A stretch of DNA of 64,000 nt. Source: Flagellimonas olearia. Its GTDB lineage: Bacteria > Bacteroidota > Bacteroidia > Flavobacteriales > Flavobacteriaceae. The number at the start of each line of letters is the position of its first letter. Within the stretch, counting starts at the first letter, position 1. Under the pieces are notes generated by a model. It had not been told where the DNA came from. It did no database searches and saw only the letters and a program-made list of their open reading frames with translations. Where the stretch lies: the NCBI RefSeq assembly GCF_009184425.1, contig NZ_WELG01000001.1, positions 186,001 to 250,000 on the forward strand, in the 5' to 3' direction. This document shows positions 17,790 through 28,489 of this stretch, piece after piece. Made by a program: the position numbers and the translations under genes.

Positions 17790-20700
17790 ATGAATTTTAT
17801 CAGACCTTTCGAAAATTTCCTTCGAAAAAAATCCAGAAGTTGTAGTGGATGTCCACAACGTGGTTCAACCTCGCTTGCAGTCAGCAAAGGTGTTTTAATG
17901 TATTTTATGGCGGCCTTTTTTGCAAGCAGTAATCTATTTGCCTCTGCATTTATGGAGAATCAATCGATAGATAAGACGGTAATATCCTTGGAAATCTCGG
18001 ATGCCTCATTGATTAAGGTGTTTAAGGAGATTGAGAAAAAAACACCGTTTTATTTTATGTACAATAAAAATGATGTTTCCAAAATAAACCATTTGGACAT
18101 TCCTTCCGGCAAGAAAACCGTAAAGGCTTACTTGGATGATATTCTTATCGATACCCGGCTTGAATACGAGCAAATGGGAAACCATATTTTGGTCAAGTTA
18201 CGAACTGTTCAGGATAAGATGGTATCCGGTACCGTAACCGATATGGACGGTGTGCCAATCCCGGGGGTGAACATTCTTTTAAAAGGGTCGTCTGTTGGGG
18301 TTATCAGTGATTTTGATGGTAATTATGCTATCTCGGTTCCCAATCAGGGGGTTTTGGTTTTCTCTTATTTGGGATACTTGACCAAAGAGGTTCCGGTGGG
18401 ATCTAGCGATGTGGTCAACGTTTCCATGGAAGAAGCTCTTACAAACCTTAACGAGGTGACCGTTACAGCATTTGGGGTTAAGAAATTGAAAAGGTCTGTA
18501 AGTTATAGCACGCAGTCGGTGGATATTGATGGATTGGCAGAGGCACGTGAAATTAATGTGGTCAACTCTTTGCAAGGAAAAGTGGCCGGTGTGCGCATCA
18601 ATGAATCAGGAACAGGTCTTGGGGCAGAATCCCGTGTGATACTTAGGGGAAATAGATCCATTTCTGGTGACAGTCAGCCTCTGTATGTTGTTGATGGTGT
18701 TCCGATCAATGGGGGAATCAGCAGCATGAGCCCTGACAATATTGTTTCCATAAATGTGCTTAAAGGTCCTAATGCAGCAGCACTATACGGAAGCCAAGCG
18801 CAAAATGGTGTTATTATCATTGAGACCAGAAGAGGAGAGGCAGGAAAAATGAACGTAAGGGTGAACAGTACCGTTATGATGGGGAATCCTATTTTTCTTT
18901 TTGAAACTCAAAATGAATATGGACAAGGGGTGTCAGGAGTGTATAATTCAACATCCGAAGAGTCTTGGGGTCCAAGAATGGAAGGACAGCTTGTGGATTT
19001 TTGGTCTCCAGACCCAGCCACTGCCGGACAACAATATGCATTTTTACCCCAACCAGACAACTTTAAAGGAATTTTTGAAACAGCGTTCAATGTATCATCT
19101 GGAATAAACATAAGCGGGGGAAGTGAGAAAACCCAAACAGCTTTCTCTTATACCAGGACAGATGCGGAAGGCTTAATGCCCAACACCAGATTGGGAAGGC
19201 ACAATTTAACGTTAAGACTCAACAATAAGTTAACGGATAAAATCTCCCTGGATGCCAAGGTAAGCTATATGAAGCAGGGCAACGACAATACCAATACCAC
19301 AGGGGACAGCCAACATACCAATCCATACCGGAATATCTATAGAATGCCTCGTAATATTAGGGATGCGGATTTCAGGAACTACTTTTATGAAACAGCTGAT
19401 GGGTCCAAAAAACAGAATTATTTCAACCCTGGATCTACCTCAGGTAAGAACCCATATTGGATAATGAACGAAGTGTTGAACTTTGTAGACTCCAATCGTT
19501 TGAACTTGTTACTTGCCGTAAATTTTGATATTACCGACGACCTAAACCTGATTGCTCGTACCGCGTATGATGAAAGAAATAGTTCCAACGAAACCAAAGT
19601 AAGTGAAGACACTTATGGTTCGGCCTATAATTTTGGATACTATGGTGTAAGTAAGAGCAATTCAAGTCTTTGGAATTCAGATCTTATATTGTCTTATAAT
19701 AAAGATCTTTCGGAAACAATTTCCTTGGATGTACAGGCGGGGGGTATTCTTAGAAAAACTGCTGGTCTTGGAGCACTTTCAGCAAACACTACACAAAGCT
19801 TGCTGATATCCAACTTCTTTGCCCTGTCCAATACATTGTTCCCTAATGCCTCCTTCAACCCAAGTAATGAAACGGAGACACAGTCTTTGTTCTTTTCAGG
19901 AAATTTTGGTTGGAAAAGAGCCCTTTATCTAAGCGTTACCGGTCGTAACGATTGGAGCTCAACGCTACCTTCCCACAATAGATCTTATTTTTATCCTTCA
20001 GTGGGTGTTTCCGCCGTTCTTTCCGACTTGATACCATCCTTAAAAGGAGCCCTGTCGTTTGCAAAGGTGAGGGCATCATGGGCCAAGGTAGGTAACAGTG
20101 CACCACCATACATGTTAAGTAGGACGGCAAATATTTCTTCGGGTGGAAATAATGGTTTTATACAGTTGAGCGGTACACTGCCCAATGTAGACCTAAAACC
20201 GGAAACAACAGAATCAGTGGAACTGGGGCTTGACCTACGTTTCTTTAACGATCGTTTGGGACTGGATCTTACCTACTACAAGACCAATACCTTTGATCAA
20301 TTGTTTTCTGTTGCATTGCCAACAGGGTCTGGTGCTTCTTCCTTTTTCACCAATGGAGGTGATGTTGAAAACAAAGGTTATGAAGCTATGTTGACCTTGG
20401 TACCGGTAAGAACCAATGATTTTAATTGGGATATAGTCACAAATTTTGCCACCAACCGTAACTGGGTGAACAGTATCTCCGATCAACGACCACGAGTGGT
20501 TGTTGGGTCTGATTCTTATGTTCGGGAGTTTGTGGTTGAACAAGGAGAAGAATTTGGAAATATATATTCAAGAGGTTGGGAAAGAGATGACCAAGGAAGG
20601 GTGATTGTTGGAAGCAATGGTGTGCCATTGATCACTTCAGGTAGAACGGTTAAGGTAGCGAACTTCAACCCGGATTGGACAGGAAGTATCGCCAATACGT

Positions 20701-21218
20701 TTACCTATAAAAACTTTAGTGCAAGTTTTCTTATAGAACACAGACAAGGTGGTAGTTATGTTTCCATGACCGATGCGGTACTAAATGGGGAAGGTGTTTC
20801 CAAAGAAACCCTAGAAGGAAGGGATGGAGGCCTTGTTTTTGGCCAGAACCTTTTTGCCGGCGAAACAGCTGTTTTGGAAGATGGAACTCCCAATAACATT
20901 TCCATTAGCTCACAAGATTTTTGGAGAAGCGTAGGAGGAAGGAACACCCCGGTCGGGGAAGCTTTTGTGGAAGACGCCACCAACGCTAGGTTAAGGGAAG
21001 CTACCTTGGGCTACTCATTACCTTCAAAATTGATGGAAAAATTACCTTTTAGCAATATGAAGGTCTCCCTAGTGGGACGAAACCTGTTTTTCATTACAAA
21101 AAAGGGGAATTGGGACCCTGAAGTCCTTACTGCAACGAATTCCACAGCAGCAGGTTTTCAATCGTTCGTGCCACCAACCCAAAGAAGTTTTGGTTTTAAC
21201 CTTACTATAGATTTTTAA
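17790..21218 (+). CDS. SusC-like TonB-dependent outer-membrane transporter with STN domain, copy 2
   Basis: TonB-dependent oligosaccharide importer of 1142 residues. A long N-terminal region with a hydrophobic signal (VLMYFMAAFFASSNLFASA, about 36-54) precedes an STN domain (about 62-125, VISLEISDASLIKVFKEI). The carboxypeptidase-regulatory-like domain (about 150-215) and the plug beginning near VTVTAFGVKK follow, and the barrel ends in FGFNLTIDF. The unusual Cys- and Arg-rich start (KKSRSCSGCPQRG) before the signal is worth noting and could mean that translation starts later. The SusD gene follows after 6 bases. The STN domain together with the FecR upstream predicts sigma-factor-linked regulation. 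Confidence 0.95.
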   Translation: MNFIRPFENFLRKKSRSCSGCPQRGSTSLAVSKGVLMYFMAAFFASSNLFASAFMENQSIDKTVISLEISDASLIKVFKEIEKKTPFYFMYNKNDVSKINHLDIPSGKKTVKAYLDDILIDTRLEYEQMGNHILVKLRTVQDKMVSGTVTDMDGVPIPGVNILLKGSSVGVISDFDGNYAISVPNQGVLVFSYLGYLTKEVPVGSSDVVNVSMEEALTNLNEVTVTAFGVKKLKRSVSYSTQSVDIDGLAEAREINVVNSLQGKVAGVRINESGTGLGAESRVILRGNRSISGDSQPLYVVDGVPINGGISSMSPDNIVSINVLKGPNAAALYGSQAQNGVIIIETRRGEAGKMNVRVNSTVMMGNPIFLFETQNEYGQGVSGVYNSTSEESWGPRMEGQLVDFWSPDPATAGQQYAFLPQPDNFKGIFETAFNVSSGINISGGSEKTQTAFSYTRTDAEGLMPNTRLGRHNLTLRLNNKLTDKISLDAKVSYMKQGNDNTNTTGDSQHTNPYRNIYRMPRNIRDADFRNYFYETADGSKKQNYFNPGSTSGKNPYWIMNEVLNFVDSNRLNLLLAVNFDITDDLNLIARTAYDERNSSNETKVSEDTYGSAYNFGYYGVSKSNSSLWNSDLILSYNKDLSETISLDVQAGGILRKTAGLGALSANTTQSLLISNFFALSNTLFPNASFNPSNETETQSLFFSGNFGWKRALYLSVTGRNDWSSTLPSHNRSYFYPSVGVSAVLSDLIPSLKGALSFAKVRASWAKVGNSAPPYMLSRTANISSGGNNGFIQLSGTLPNVDLKPETTESVELGLDLRFFNDRLGLDLTYYKTNTFDQLFSVALPTGSGASSFFTNGGDVENKGYEAMLTLVPVRTNDFNWDIVTNFATNRNWVNSISDQRPRVVVGSDSYVREFVVEQGEEFGNIYSRGWERDDQGRVIVGSNGVPLITSGRTVKVANFNPDWTGSIANTFTYKNFSASFLIEHRQGGSYVSMTDAVLNGEGVSKETLEGRDGGLVFGQNLFAGETAVLEDGTPNNISISSQDFWRSVGGRNTPVGEAFVEDATNARLREATLGYSLPSKLMEKLPFSNMKVSLVGRNLFFITKKGNWDPEVLTATNSTAAGFQSFVPPTQRSFGFNLTIDF

Positions 21219-21224
21219 ACAAAC

Positions 21225-22901
21225 ATGCTAAAAAGAATAATGATGACTTCACATAAAATATTTTACCGATTAAAAAGAGCTAGATTGTTCGTTTTAACAG
21301 TTACAATTCTAGTTGGAAGCTCTTGTACCAAGAATTTTGATGAAATCAATACTCCGAAGGATCAAATAACCATTGATCAACTGGATGTGAAAACTGTAGG
21401 TTCCGCCCTTGCCCAAGCGCAATATTCAGGAATGATGACATGGTATCAAGTATCACACAACCTATATGCAGGGGAATGGTCACAGTTCTTTACAATTATT
21501 CACCCAAATTTCCCTTCAGCAAACTTTACTGAGGTAGGATCATGGTCCGACCCCACTTTTACAGGGATTTATACCAATACGAGATGGGGTGCGGCAGGGA
21601 CTCAGCTTAAATTGGTTGAGGACTTTACGGAAGAGAACAATCTTACTGTGGAGAATGCCATTGCCAAAGTATGGAAAGTACAGTTGTTCCACAGAATTAC
21701 CGACTATTGGGGCCCGATCATTTATTCGCAATTTGGAAACGGAGAAACAAGCGTTGCCTATGATTCGCAAGAAGACATTTACAGAAGCTTTTTCCAGACT
21801 TTGGATGAGGTTGTGACTGTCTTTCAGAACAACGCAGGCGAAGAGGCCTTTGGGACCAACGATTTGGTATATGGTGGAAATGTGGACCAGTACCTGAAAT
21901 GGGCCAACTCACTTCGTTTGCGACTCGCCATCAGAATTGCTTATGCAGACCCCTCATTGGCACAGCAAGAAGCGGAAAAGGCCATAAGCGCTCCGGGAGG
22001 GGTCATTACGGACAACGCTGATAGCGCACTGTTGGAATCCACAGTAAACAATATTAACAAACTAAGTTCCATTACCTACCATACCGAGTTTGTGGTAAGC
22101 TCAACCATGCAGAGCCTTTTGGTAGGGTACGATGACCCTCGATTGGATGTTTATATGCAACCATGCTGTGGAAGATTGCAACAGTTTGAGGGCGAAGGAT
22201 ATGTAGGGATGAGAAACGGGATGCCATCTTCTGATAGAGGTAGGGACCTGGAGCAAAACAATTCCTTTGTTGGTGCCAAATGGTTGCCTATTGCAGATGG
22301 CGGAACCAATGAGCCTGATAGGTTGATGGAAGCCGCTGAAGTATATTTCTTAAGAGCGGAAGGAGCATTGAGAGGTTGGAATATGGGAGGTACCGCCAAG
22401 GATCTATACGAAAGTGGTATCAGGGCATCTCTCGAAGCCCGTACCGATGCAACAAGTGATGTGATCGATGCATACGTGGTAAGCACCAATACACCTGCAA
22501 AACCACTTACCTACACAGGGGAAGCGGATCTATATGATAGCCCACCCGTATCCGATATTCCTGTATTGTATCAAGAAGCTGGAAGTTTTGAGACCAGACT
22601 GGAGCAGATTATCACGCAAAAGTGGTTGTCCCTATATCCAATGAATGACTGGGAGGCCTGGACCGAACGCAGAAGAACAGGATACCCTAGAGGATATGCC
22701 ATAATTGAATCGCTTAACCCAAGGGTTTCCACTACAGAGCTTGTGAGGAGGTTGACCTTTGTTCCAAGCGAATACACCAACAACCTGGAAGAAACCGAAG
22801 CAGCTGTTTCACTGCTCGGTGGGCCGGATGAAAATGATACGCGGGTTTGGTGGGATGCAAAACCATTGTCGGATTATCCAACTCCTACCGATCCACAATA
22901 A
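21225..22901 (+). CDS. SusD-like surface glycan-binding lipoprotein, copy 2
   Basis: Outer-membrane lipoprotein of 558 residues that pairs with the SusC just upstream. A signal peptide ends at a lipobox Cys (VGSSC, residue about 34), followed by TKNFDEINTPKDQ, again the SusD-like_2 type start. It carries the conserved helical motif LFHRITDYWGPI and an ending RVWWDAKP, parallel to copy 1. The start could be at 21225 or at one of two nearby ATG codons (21240, 21243). It heads toward the transglutaminase-fold protein 31 bases further, so the two are probably on one transcript. Confidence 0.94.
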   Translation: MLKRIMMTSHKIFYRLKRARLFVLTVTILVGSSCTKNFDEINTPKDQITIDQLDVKTVGSALAQAQYSGMMTWYQVSHNLYAGEWSQFFTIIHPNFPSANFTEVGSWSDPTFTGIYTNTRWGAAGTQLKLVEDFTEENNLTVENAIAKVWKVQLFHRITDYWGPIIYSQFGNGETSVAYDSQEDIYRSFFQTLDEVVTVFQNNAGEEAFGTNDLVYGGNVDQYLKWANSLRLRLAIRIAYADPSLAQQEAEKAISAPGGVITDNADSALLESTVNNINKLSSITYHTEFVVSSTMQSLLVGYDDPRLDVYMQPCCGRLQQFEGEGYVGMRNGMPSSDRGRDLEQNNSFVGAKWLPIADGGTNEPDRLMEAAEVYFLRAEGALRGWNMGGTAKDLYESGIRASLEARTDATSDVIDAYVVSTNTPAKPLTYTGEADLYDSPPVSDIPVLYQEAGSFETRLEQIITQKWLSLYPMNDWEAWTERRRTGYPRGYAIIESLNPRVSTTELVRRLTFVPSEYTNNLEETEAAVSLLGGPDENDTRVWWDAKPLSDYPTPTDPQ

Positions 22902-22932
22902 TTAATTGGACGTTGGTGATTTCTAAATTTTC

Positions 22933-25278
22933 ATGAAAGAAATACGAAAGATAAAATCATTTAGTATTGTTTTGATTGTAGTGTGTATGTGCATGGCCAA
23001 TGGTCATGTGCATGCACATTCTTTTAAAGGACATGACAGTGATATTTCGCATTTTTTTTATGGTACAGGCTCCTTGCTTACAGACCTTGATTCCCTTTGG
23101 TCAAAATCAAAGCCCAGTGAAACTCCAAGATTACGTAAAACTGAAATAGAATGGGATGCGGGCGATATTGAAAAGAACGCTCAGTTGGCCAACTTGCATT
23201 TTGATGCAAAAAGGAATGCCATAAAATTGGACAGTATACTTCTGGTTGAGGACGATGCTCCCGCAACAGGAGTCCCCGAAGGGTATAAAATGTATCAGAG
23301 CGATGGTGGGCCTGTGGCCTGGATCGAGGACCTGAAAAAAGGGATGGTCATAAAAAAAATATTAACCCTTGATGACCCATCTGCGGCTTCGGCCAGGGTA
23401 GTGTTCAAGGCAATGGAGGTAGAAGGCAACCAAGAACCCTTGCATATCTCCATCAATGGCCAAGAGATTGTACGGCAAGCTTCACGAGTGGCCTATACCA
23501 AGGCAAGACAGTACATAGATTTTATATGGGATCGATGGTATTATGTGGACCTGCCAGTTGATCAACTAAAACAAGGAGACAATGAACTCTTAATGTGGAC
23601 CAATAGTGAAAGTACATCTTGGAGGATTCTTGTTGCACATGCCCAAGAATTTAAAAGGGGTTCTTTGACCCGTACCCAACACCCCAATAAATCACTAAAA
23701 AGTAAGGATGGAGGAAGAACTTGGAATGATTCCCGGCTTGGCGCATTTGATGCTATAGATGGGGAGTATTCCATTAGACTAAGCCTTGACCGCTATCAAG
23801 ACTCTGGAACCTATACCTCCTCTGTCATTGATTTGGTGGATATGGACTCGCCGTTAAAACGGTTAAGCCATAATCTAAAAACATCCATATGGCCCAAACT
23901 CGAAGTGCCATCGAAAACAGAAGCAAAAGTATTTGTTCGATTTGGACTTGGCCCCGCCTCTGGAAGTAAATGGACCAACTGGGAGCACATGGTAGATGGA
24001 AAGGAATACGCATTGCAGGATATGAGATATATGCAATGGAGGGTAGAATTAAAAACGGGTGACCCTATGGTGACCCCTCGCATAAAGGGATTATCCATAA
24101 AGACGGAGTGGGAAGATCACTCTCCCAACCAAGGTACTGGGCTCAACGTGCATGTTGTCAATAATGGGGAAATCGTTTCTCCGTCCTATCCATTCTCCTA
24201 TGAAAACTTAAATCACCCTGGATTAAAGAGGTATAGGGAAGTACACCAATTGGACCGGATTGTGGAAGGGGCGACTTCAGAATTCGAAATCATGATGCGC
24301 CTTTTGAATTGGGCTTATAGGGTACCCATTACCCTAGACCCCTATTCTTGGGACTGGAACGATGTAACCGTTGAAACAGCAATATCCGATTTGCCCAAGT
24401 TTGAAACGGAAAGTTCATTTGAGATGCCAAAGCTAAATGGCCCCTATTTTGAAGGAAGGCGCATGGTAGGGATGTGTCTGTATCCAAATCAAGCATTGAT
24501 CGGGGCATTACTTTCCTTAGGGTATCAGGCACGTCACATAAACATTCACAGCGAAGGCATGAGCGGGCATGAAGTCATCGAAGTATGGTCCAACGAGTTC
24601 AATAAGTGGATATATATGGATGCAACAAGGGACTATTATTATTTTGATTCGGAAACCGGTGTGCCCCTTAATGGACTGGAAATCCACAACAAACTTATTG
24701 AACAGGTACCTTTTGTGGAAACCTGGGAAAGCCCTTATGTGCCCCTATTAGGGAAAAAGGTGGTCTCAAAGATAGATATTGGTATGCGCCAGGGAAACAA
24801 TCCGTTTCCAATAGCGGATGGGGGAGGGGAGTATCTTTTAAAAACAATGGGACATTTTCGAATCATACCCAGAAACGATTTTTTGTCAAATCCCACACCA
24901 GTGCCCGTGCATACGGGAGCTACCTGTTGGGGATGGGACGGTTTTCTAAATTGGTATGATACCAAGTTTCCAAAGCGGGATGAGTACCAAAGATATACCA
25001 ATAGACCTATTGATTTTTACCAGCCCTTGAACCAGACAAAAGTATCCCTTGTAGAGACCAAGACCCCCGGTACCGTTAAAATAGAGGCAGATACGTTTAC
25101 TCCGGGCGGCTTTGATACTTTCCTGATAAGCTTAAATGGAAGTGATTGGTCATCTCAAAGTACGTTGGATCGCAGTTGGGTTCTTAAAAGTGGATTGAAC
25201 GATATTAAGGTCCGAAGTAAAAACAGTAGAAATGTTTTAGGGCCAATAAGTCACCTAAAGGTGGTTTATAATCCCTAA
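22933..25278 (+). CDS. Secreted transglutaminase-fold protein with N-terminal carbohydrate-type domains, copy 1
   Basis: Likely exported protein (781 residues, signal ending near HAHA, about 29) with a C-terminal transglutaminase-like domain. The Cys-His-Asp triad is visible: Cys515 in GMCLYP, His546 in GHEVIEVW and Asp563 in YMDATRD. The long N-terminal part is beta-rich and holds an Asp-box-like SKDGGRTW motif (about 257-264). Members of this fold can be proteases, deamidases or acyltransferases, so the reaction is open. It follows the SusD gene directly and has a paralogue at the end of the same PUL, next to the second lyase. A role in removing peptide or amide substituents from the polymer is an inference. 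Confidence 0.82.
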   Translation: MKEIRKIKSFSIVLIVVCMCMANGHVHAHSFKGHDSDISHFFYGTGSLLTDLDSLWSKSKPSETPRLRKTEIEWDAGDIEKNAQLANLHFDAKRNAIKLDSILLVEDDAPATGVPEGYKMYQSDGGPVAWIEDLKKGMVIKKILTLDDPSAASARVVFKAMEVEGNQEPLHISINGQEIVRQASRVAYTKARQYIDFIWDRWYYVDLPVDQLKQGDNELLMWTNSESTSWRILVAHAQEFKRGSLTRTQHPNKSLKSKDGGRTWNDSRLGAFDAIDGEYSIRLSLDRYQDSGTYTSSVIDLVDMDSPLKRLSHNLKTSIWPKLEVPSKTEAKVFVRFGLGPASGSKWTNWEHMVDGKEYALQDMRYMQWRVELKTGDPMVTPRIKGLSIKTEWEDHSPNQGTGLNVHVVNNGEIVSPSYPFSYENLNHPGLKRYREVHQLDRIVEGATSEFEIMMRLLNWAYRVPITLDPYSWDWNDVTVETAISDLPKFETESSFEMPKLNGPYFEGRRMVGMCLYPNQALIGALLSLGYQARHINIHSEGMSGHEVIEVWSNEFNKWIYMDATRDYYYFDSETGVPLNGLEIHNKLIEQVPFVETWESPYVPLLGKKVVSKIDIGMRQGNNPFPIADGGGEYLLKTMGHFRIIPRNDFLSNPTPVPVHTGATCWGWDGFLNWYDTKFPKRDEYQRYTNRPIDFYQPLNQTKVSLVETKTPGTVKIEADTFTPGGFDTFLISLNGSDWSSQSTLDRSWVLKSGLNDIKVRSKNSRNVLGPISHLKVVYNP

Positions 25279-25385
25279 TTTATGATGGGGATAAAACTCT
25301 TGGGAAAGATTGAATGGACCAATGGTCATGAATGAAAAGAAGATGATTGTATTACAAAAAAGAGACATAGATAAGAATTGAGAAT

Positions 25386-26837
25386 ATGAATCATAAATGC
25401 TCAAAAATTTCGGAACAGTTTGAAAAATGGTTAAGCTCTAGGCTTAAAAAAGCAATGCTTTTCAACTCATCCATGATGGTACGCCATCAAGTAATTTTTA
25501 TTGTGGCCATAATGGGCACATGGATACAGGCACATGCCCAATCTTCTTATGGATGGTATACGGAAGGGGACGATTATCAACCTGCTCAAAGAGTTCGGTT
25601 TACGATTACCAATCCGCTGGATATTCCCTTGGAAAACAGTCCAATTGTGATACGTCGTCAAGAACTGCCTATACAGAACATACCGGAACGATGGATCAAT
25701 ATTGTAGATCCCAATTTGGAATCCAGTAAAGAGCCCACCCACGAAGAGTTGATGAAAGATGGAGGATACGTCCGAAGAAAAGAGACAAATGGTCATTATT
25801 TGGATGTTCAAGTCGATGATTTGGATAAAGATGGTGTTTGGGACGAAATATTTTTCATGACAGAATTGGCCCCTAAGGAAACAAGGGAATTTTATGTGTA
25901 CATCGGTGCCTATGAAAGAGGAATGACAAAACACCTTGTTCATGCCGCTATTGGTAATTATGGACGACATACGGTTCCTCTTTGGGAATCGGAATACATG
26001 GGTTGGAAATTATGGTACCCCCATGGGGTGGACCTACATGGAAAACGGGAGCCAATGCTCACCGCTTACTATGAATATGCGAACAATAAATCCGGATACT
26101 ATATGCCATGGGAACTTGGTACGGATATAATGACGGTGGCAAGTACTTTTGGGTCGGGCAGTATGGGACTATTCGAGGATATGAAAGATATGGAAACCGT
26201 TTCCCGTCCCAATTATTCCCCCGCAAAGGATAAAGGACCCATAATTGATACACGATACGCTTTTGATGTGGTGTTCAATGGGCCACTAAGAAGCCAGATA
26301 AAGGTAACAACGACCAATTGGAATTCTGGACAAGGTTTTTATGAAATGGAGCAATTCTATACCGCGGTTGCCCATAAATCATGGAGTACCGTTGAGGTTA
26401 AGTATACAGAATTCCTGCCTCCGAGCAATGATGTTATGTTTGGTGCGGGTATCCGCCAAATAATGGAGGAGTATAAATCCATCAATAAAAAGGGAATCGC
26501 AATCTCGATGGGAAAAAATATAGAGGCCCGTATTCCGGACGAAGACTTGGGAGAAGAAGTGTTGGTGGTGCCTTGGCAGGGTATAGGGTTAGTGGTCAAG
26601 GATGAATACTTGCCAAAATACGTTCCTGTTGAAAAGTATGGCGGAAACCACCTTTTCGCTTTGCCGGTAACCCAAGATCTTTCTTATGAGTTCAGGATTT
26701 TTGGAGGATGGAGCTTTGGTACGGTCAACAATGATGAAAAATCGTTCGTAGGGTATGTTGAGGCTGAGGCCAAAAAGTACAATACCCCTCCAGTTATTAA
26801 AATCCATGAGTATGAAAAAAAACCTTCTTCCAAGTAA
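25386..26837 (+). CDS. DUF4861-family secreted protein
   Basis: Exported protein of up to 483 residues whose signal peptide (MVRHQVIFIVAIMGTWIQAHA) ends before Gln at about residue 52. Alternative starts at Met24, Met30 or Met31 would give a more normal signal. The mature region shows the features of the DUF4861 family (beta-sandwich-like, with NPLDIPLENSPIVI and LDKDGVWDEIFFMTELAPKE). This family is regularly found in Bacteroidota loci for uronic-acid polymers, but no reaction is firmly known to me. It sits between the transglutaminase-fold gene and the O-acyltransferase pair. No catalytic residues can be named from the sequence alone. Confidence 0.8.
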   Translation: MNHKCSKISEQFEKWLSSRLKKAMLFNSSMMVRHQVIFIVAIMGTWIQAHAQSSYGWYTEGDDYQPAQRVRFTITNPLDIPLENSPIVIRRQELPIQNIPERWINIVDPNLESSKEPTHEELMKDGGYVRRKETNGHYLDVQVDDLDKDGVWDEIFFMTELAPKETREFYVYIGAYERGMTKHLVHAAIGNYGRHTVPLWESEYMGWKLWYPHGVDLHGKREPMLTAYYEYANNKSGYYMPWELGTDIMTVASTFGSGSMGLFEDMKDMETVSRPNYSPAKDKGPIIDTRYAFDVVFNGPLRSQIKVTTTNWNSGQGFYEMEQFYTAVAHKSWSTVEVKYTEFLPPSNDVMFGAGIRQIMEEYKSINKKGIAISMGKNIEARIPDEDLGEEVLVVPWQGIGLVVKDEYLPKYVPVEKYGGNHLFALPVTQDLSYEFRIFGGWSFGTVNNDEKSFVGYVEAEAKKYNTPPVIKIHEYEKKPSSK

Positions 26838-27032
26838 TGGTTGGTTTCATTTCGTAACTGGAGTTTACAAATTAATTATAAGGAGAGCTAAGTAATGTGC
26901 TGGTCTGGGATTTGCAATCCAATATCCCATGACTCCTATTTTTCCATAAAACTGTTGAACTTTTTATGCTTTGGGGAATGCTACGGACGCCAAAGACCAA
27001 AGTTTAATCAAAAACCAATCAAAGGGTAGGGA

Positions 27033-28484
27033 ATGCTTTTTAATTCACTTGATTTTGCAGTTTTTTTACCGGTAGTTTTTATACTCTATTGGTTTGTGGT
27101 GAACAAGAACCTTAGGAATCAAAATATATTGGTCATACTGGCCAGTTATGTCTTCTATGGTTGGTGGGATTGGAGGTTTTTGGCATTGATTCTTTTCAGT
27201 ACCGTTGTTGATTTTACCATAGGACTTAAACTTAAGGGTGAACAAGACGCTTTTAAGCGAAAAGCATTCTTGTGGATAAGTATCTTGGTGAACCTTGGGT
27301 TTCTGGGATTTTTTAAATACTATAATTTCTTTCTGGATAATTTTATAACGGCTTTCTCATTCTTCGGAATGGAAATAAAACCCAATACCTTATCCATAAT
27401 TTTGCCGGTTGGAATAAGTTTCTACACGTTTCAAACTTTAAGTTACACCATTGATGTTTACAAAAGAAGACTTGAGCCCACGGAAGACTTTATAGCCTTC
27501 TCGGCTTTTGTATGTTTCTTTCCACAGCTGGTGGCGGGTCCAATTGAGCGGGCAACCGAGTTGCTTCCCCAATTTTATCGCAAGCGGTCTTTTAATTATT
27601 CCAAGGCGGTCGATGGCATGCGGCAAATTTTATGGGGATTGTTCAAAAAACTGGTCATAGCGGATAATTGTGCGGAACTTGCGGACCGGATTTTCAATAA
27701 TTCGGCAGATTTGAATGGTAGCACCCTACTCTTGGGAGCATTGTTCTTTACGTTTCAAATTTATGGGGATTTTTCCGGGTATTCGGACATTGCAATAGGG
27801 ACTTCAAGATTGTTTGGGTTTCACCTAAAACGCAATTTTGCCTTTCCCTATTTTTCAAGGGATGTTGCGGAATTTTGGAGACGCTGGCATATCTCGCTTT
27901 CAACATGGTTTAGGGATTACCTCTATATACCGCTTGGAGGTAGTAGGGGAGGTACTTGGATGAAAGTAAGGAACACCTTCATAATTTTTATGGTCAGCGG
28001 GTTTTGGCATGGTGCAAACTGGACCTTTATTGTTTGGGGGGCAATCAACGCCATTTATTTTTTACCGCTCCTGTTGACCAATAAAAACAGGGACAACTTG
28101 GGCATAATGGCACAAGGAAGGTATTTCCCCACAGCAAAAGAATCACTGTTGATGCTTAAGACTTTTGGGTTGACTGTTTTTGCTTGGATATTTTTTAGGG
28201 CCGAGAATATCGGACATGCCTTTGACTATATTTCGGGTATTTTTTCTGACTCCCTGTTCAAGGCACCAATGTTTCTGGACGGGGAAAGATATCAATTGAC
28301 CTTGATACTGGTATTGGTCTTCATGTTGCTTGAGTGGAAAGGCCGGGAAGGGGAGTACGCAATAGCGCAACTTGGGCAAGAGTGGCACAGGCCAATGAGA
28401 TGGGGTTTTTATTCACTGATACTGTTTGCCATAGGGATGTTTATGCCATCAAATGAGTCCCCATTCATTTATTTCCAATTTTAG
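27033..28484 (+). CDS. MBOAT-family membrane O-acyltransferase (AlgI-like)
   Basis: Multi-spanning membrane enzyme of 483 residues that passes acyl groups from the cytoplasm to an extracytoplasmic acceptor. It shows the MBOAT landmarks RRWHISLSTWFRDYLYIPLGG (cited by its key RWH, FRD and IPLGG parts) and the catalytic His in SGFWHGANWTF. About ten hydrophobic segments are present, beginning with FAVFLPVVFILYWFVV. The next gene (5 bases away) encodes an SGNH-fold partner, so the two form an O-acetylation pair like AlgI/AlgJ or PatA/PatB. Finding it inside a degradation locus is unusual. It could modify the cell's own polymer or tailor surface glycans. Confidence 0.92.
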   Translation: MLFNSLDFAVFLPVVFILYWFVVNKNLRNQNILVILASYVFYGWWDWRFLALILFSTVVDFTIGLKLKGEQDAFKRKAFLWISILVNLGFLGFFKYYNFFLDNFITAFSFFGMEIKPNTLSIILPVGISFYTFQTLSYTIDVYKRRLEPTEDFIAFSAFVCFFPQLVAGPIERATELLPQFYRKRSFNYSKAVDGMRQILWGLFKKLVIADNCAELADRIFNNSADLNGSTLLLGALFFTFQIYGDFSGYSDIAIGTSRLFGFHLKRNFAFPYFSRDVAEFWRRWHISLSTWFRDYLYIPLGGSRGGTWMKVRNTFIIFMVSGFWHGANWTFIVWGAINAIYFLPLLLTNKNRDNLGIMAQGRYFPTAKESLLMLKTFGLTVFAWIFFRAENIGHAFDYISGIFSDSLFKAPMFLDGERYQLTLILVLVFMLLEWKGREGEYAIAQLGQEWHRPMRWGFYSLILFAIGMFMPSNESPFIYFQF

Positions 28485-28489
28485 TTGCC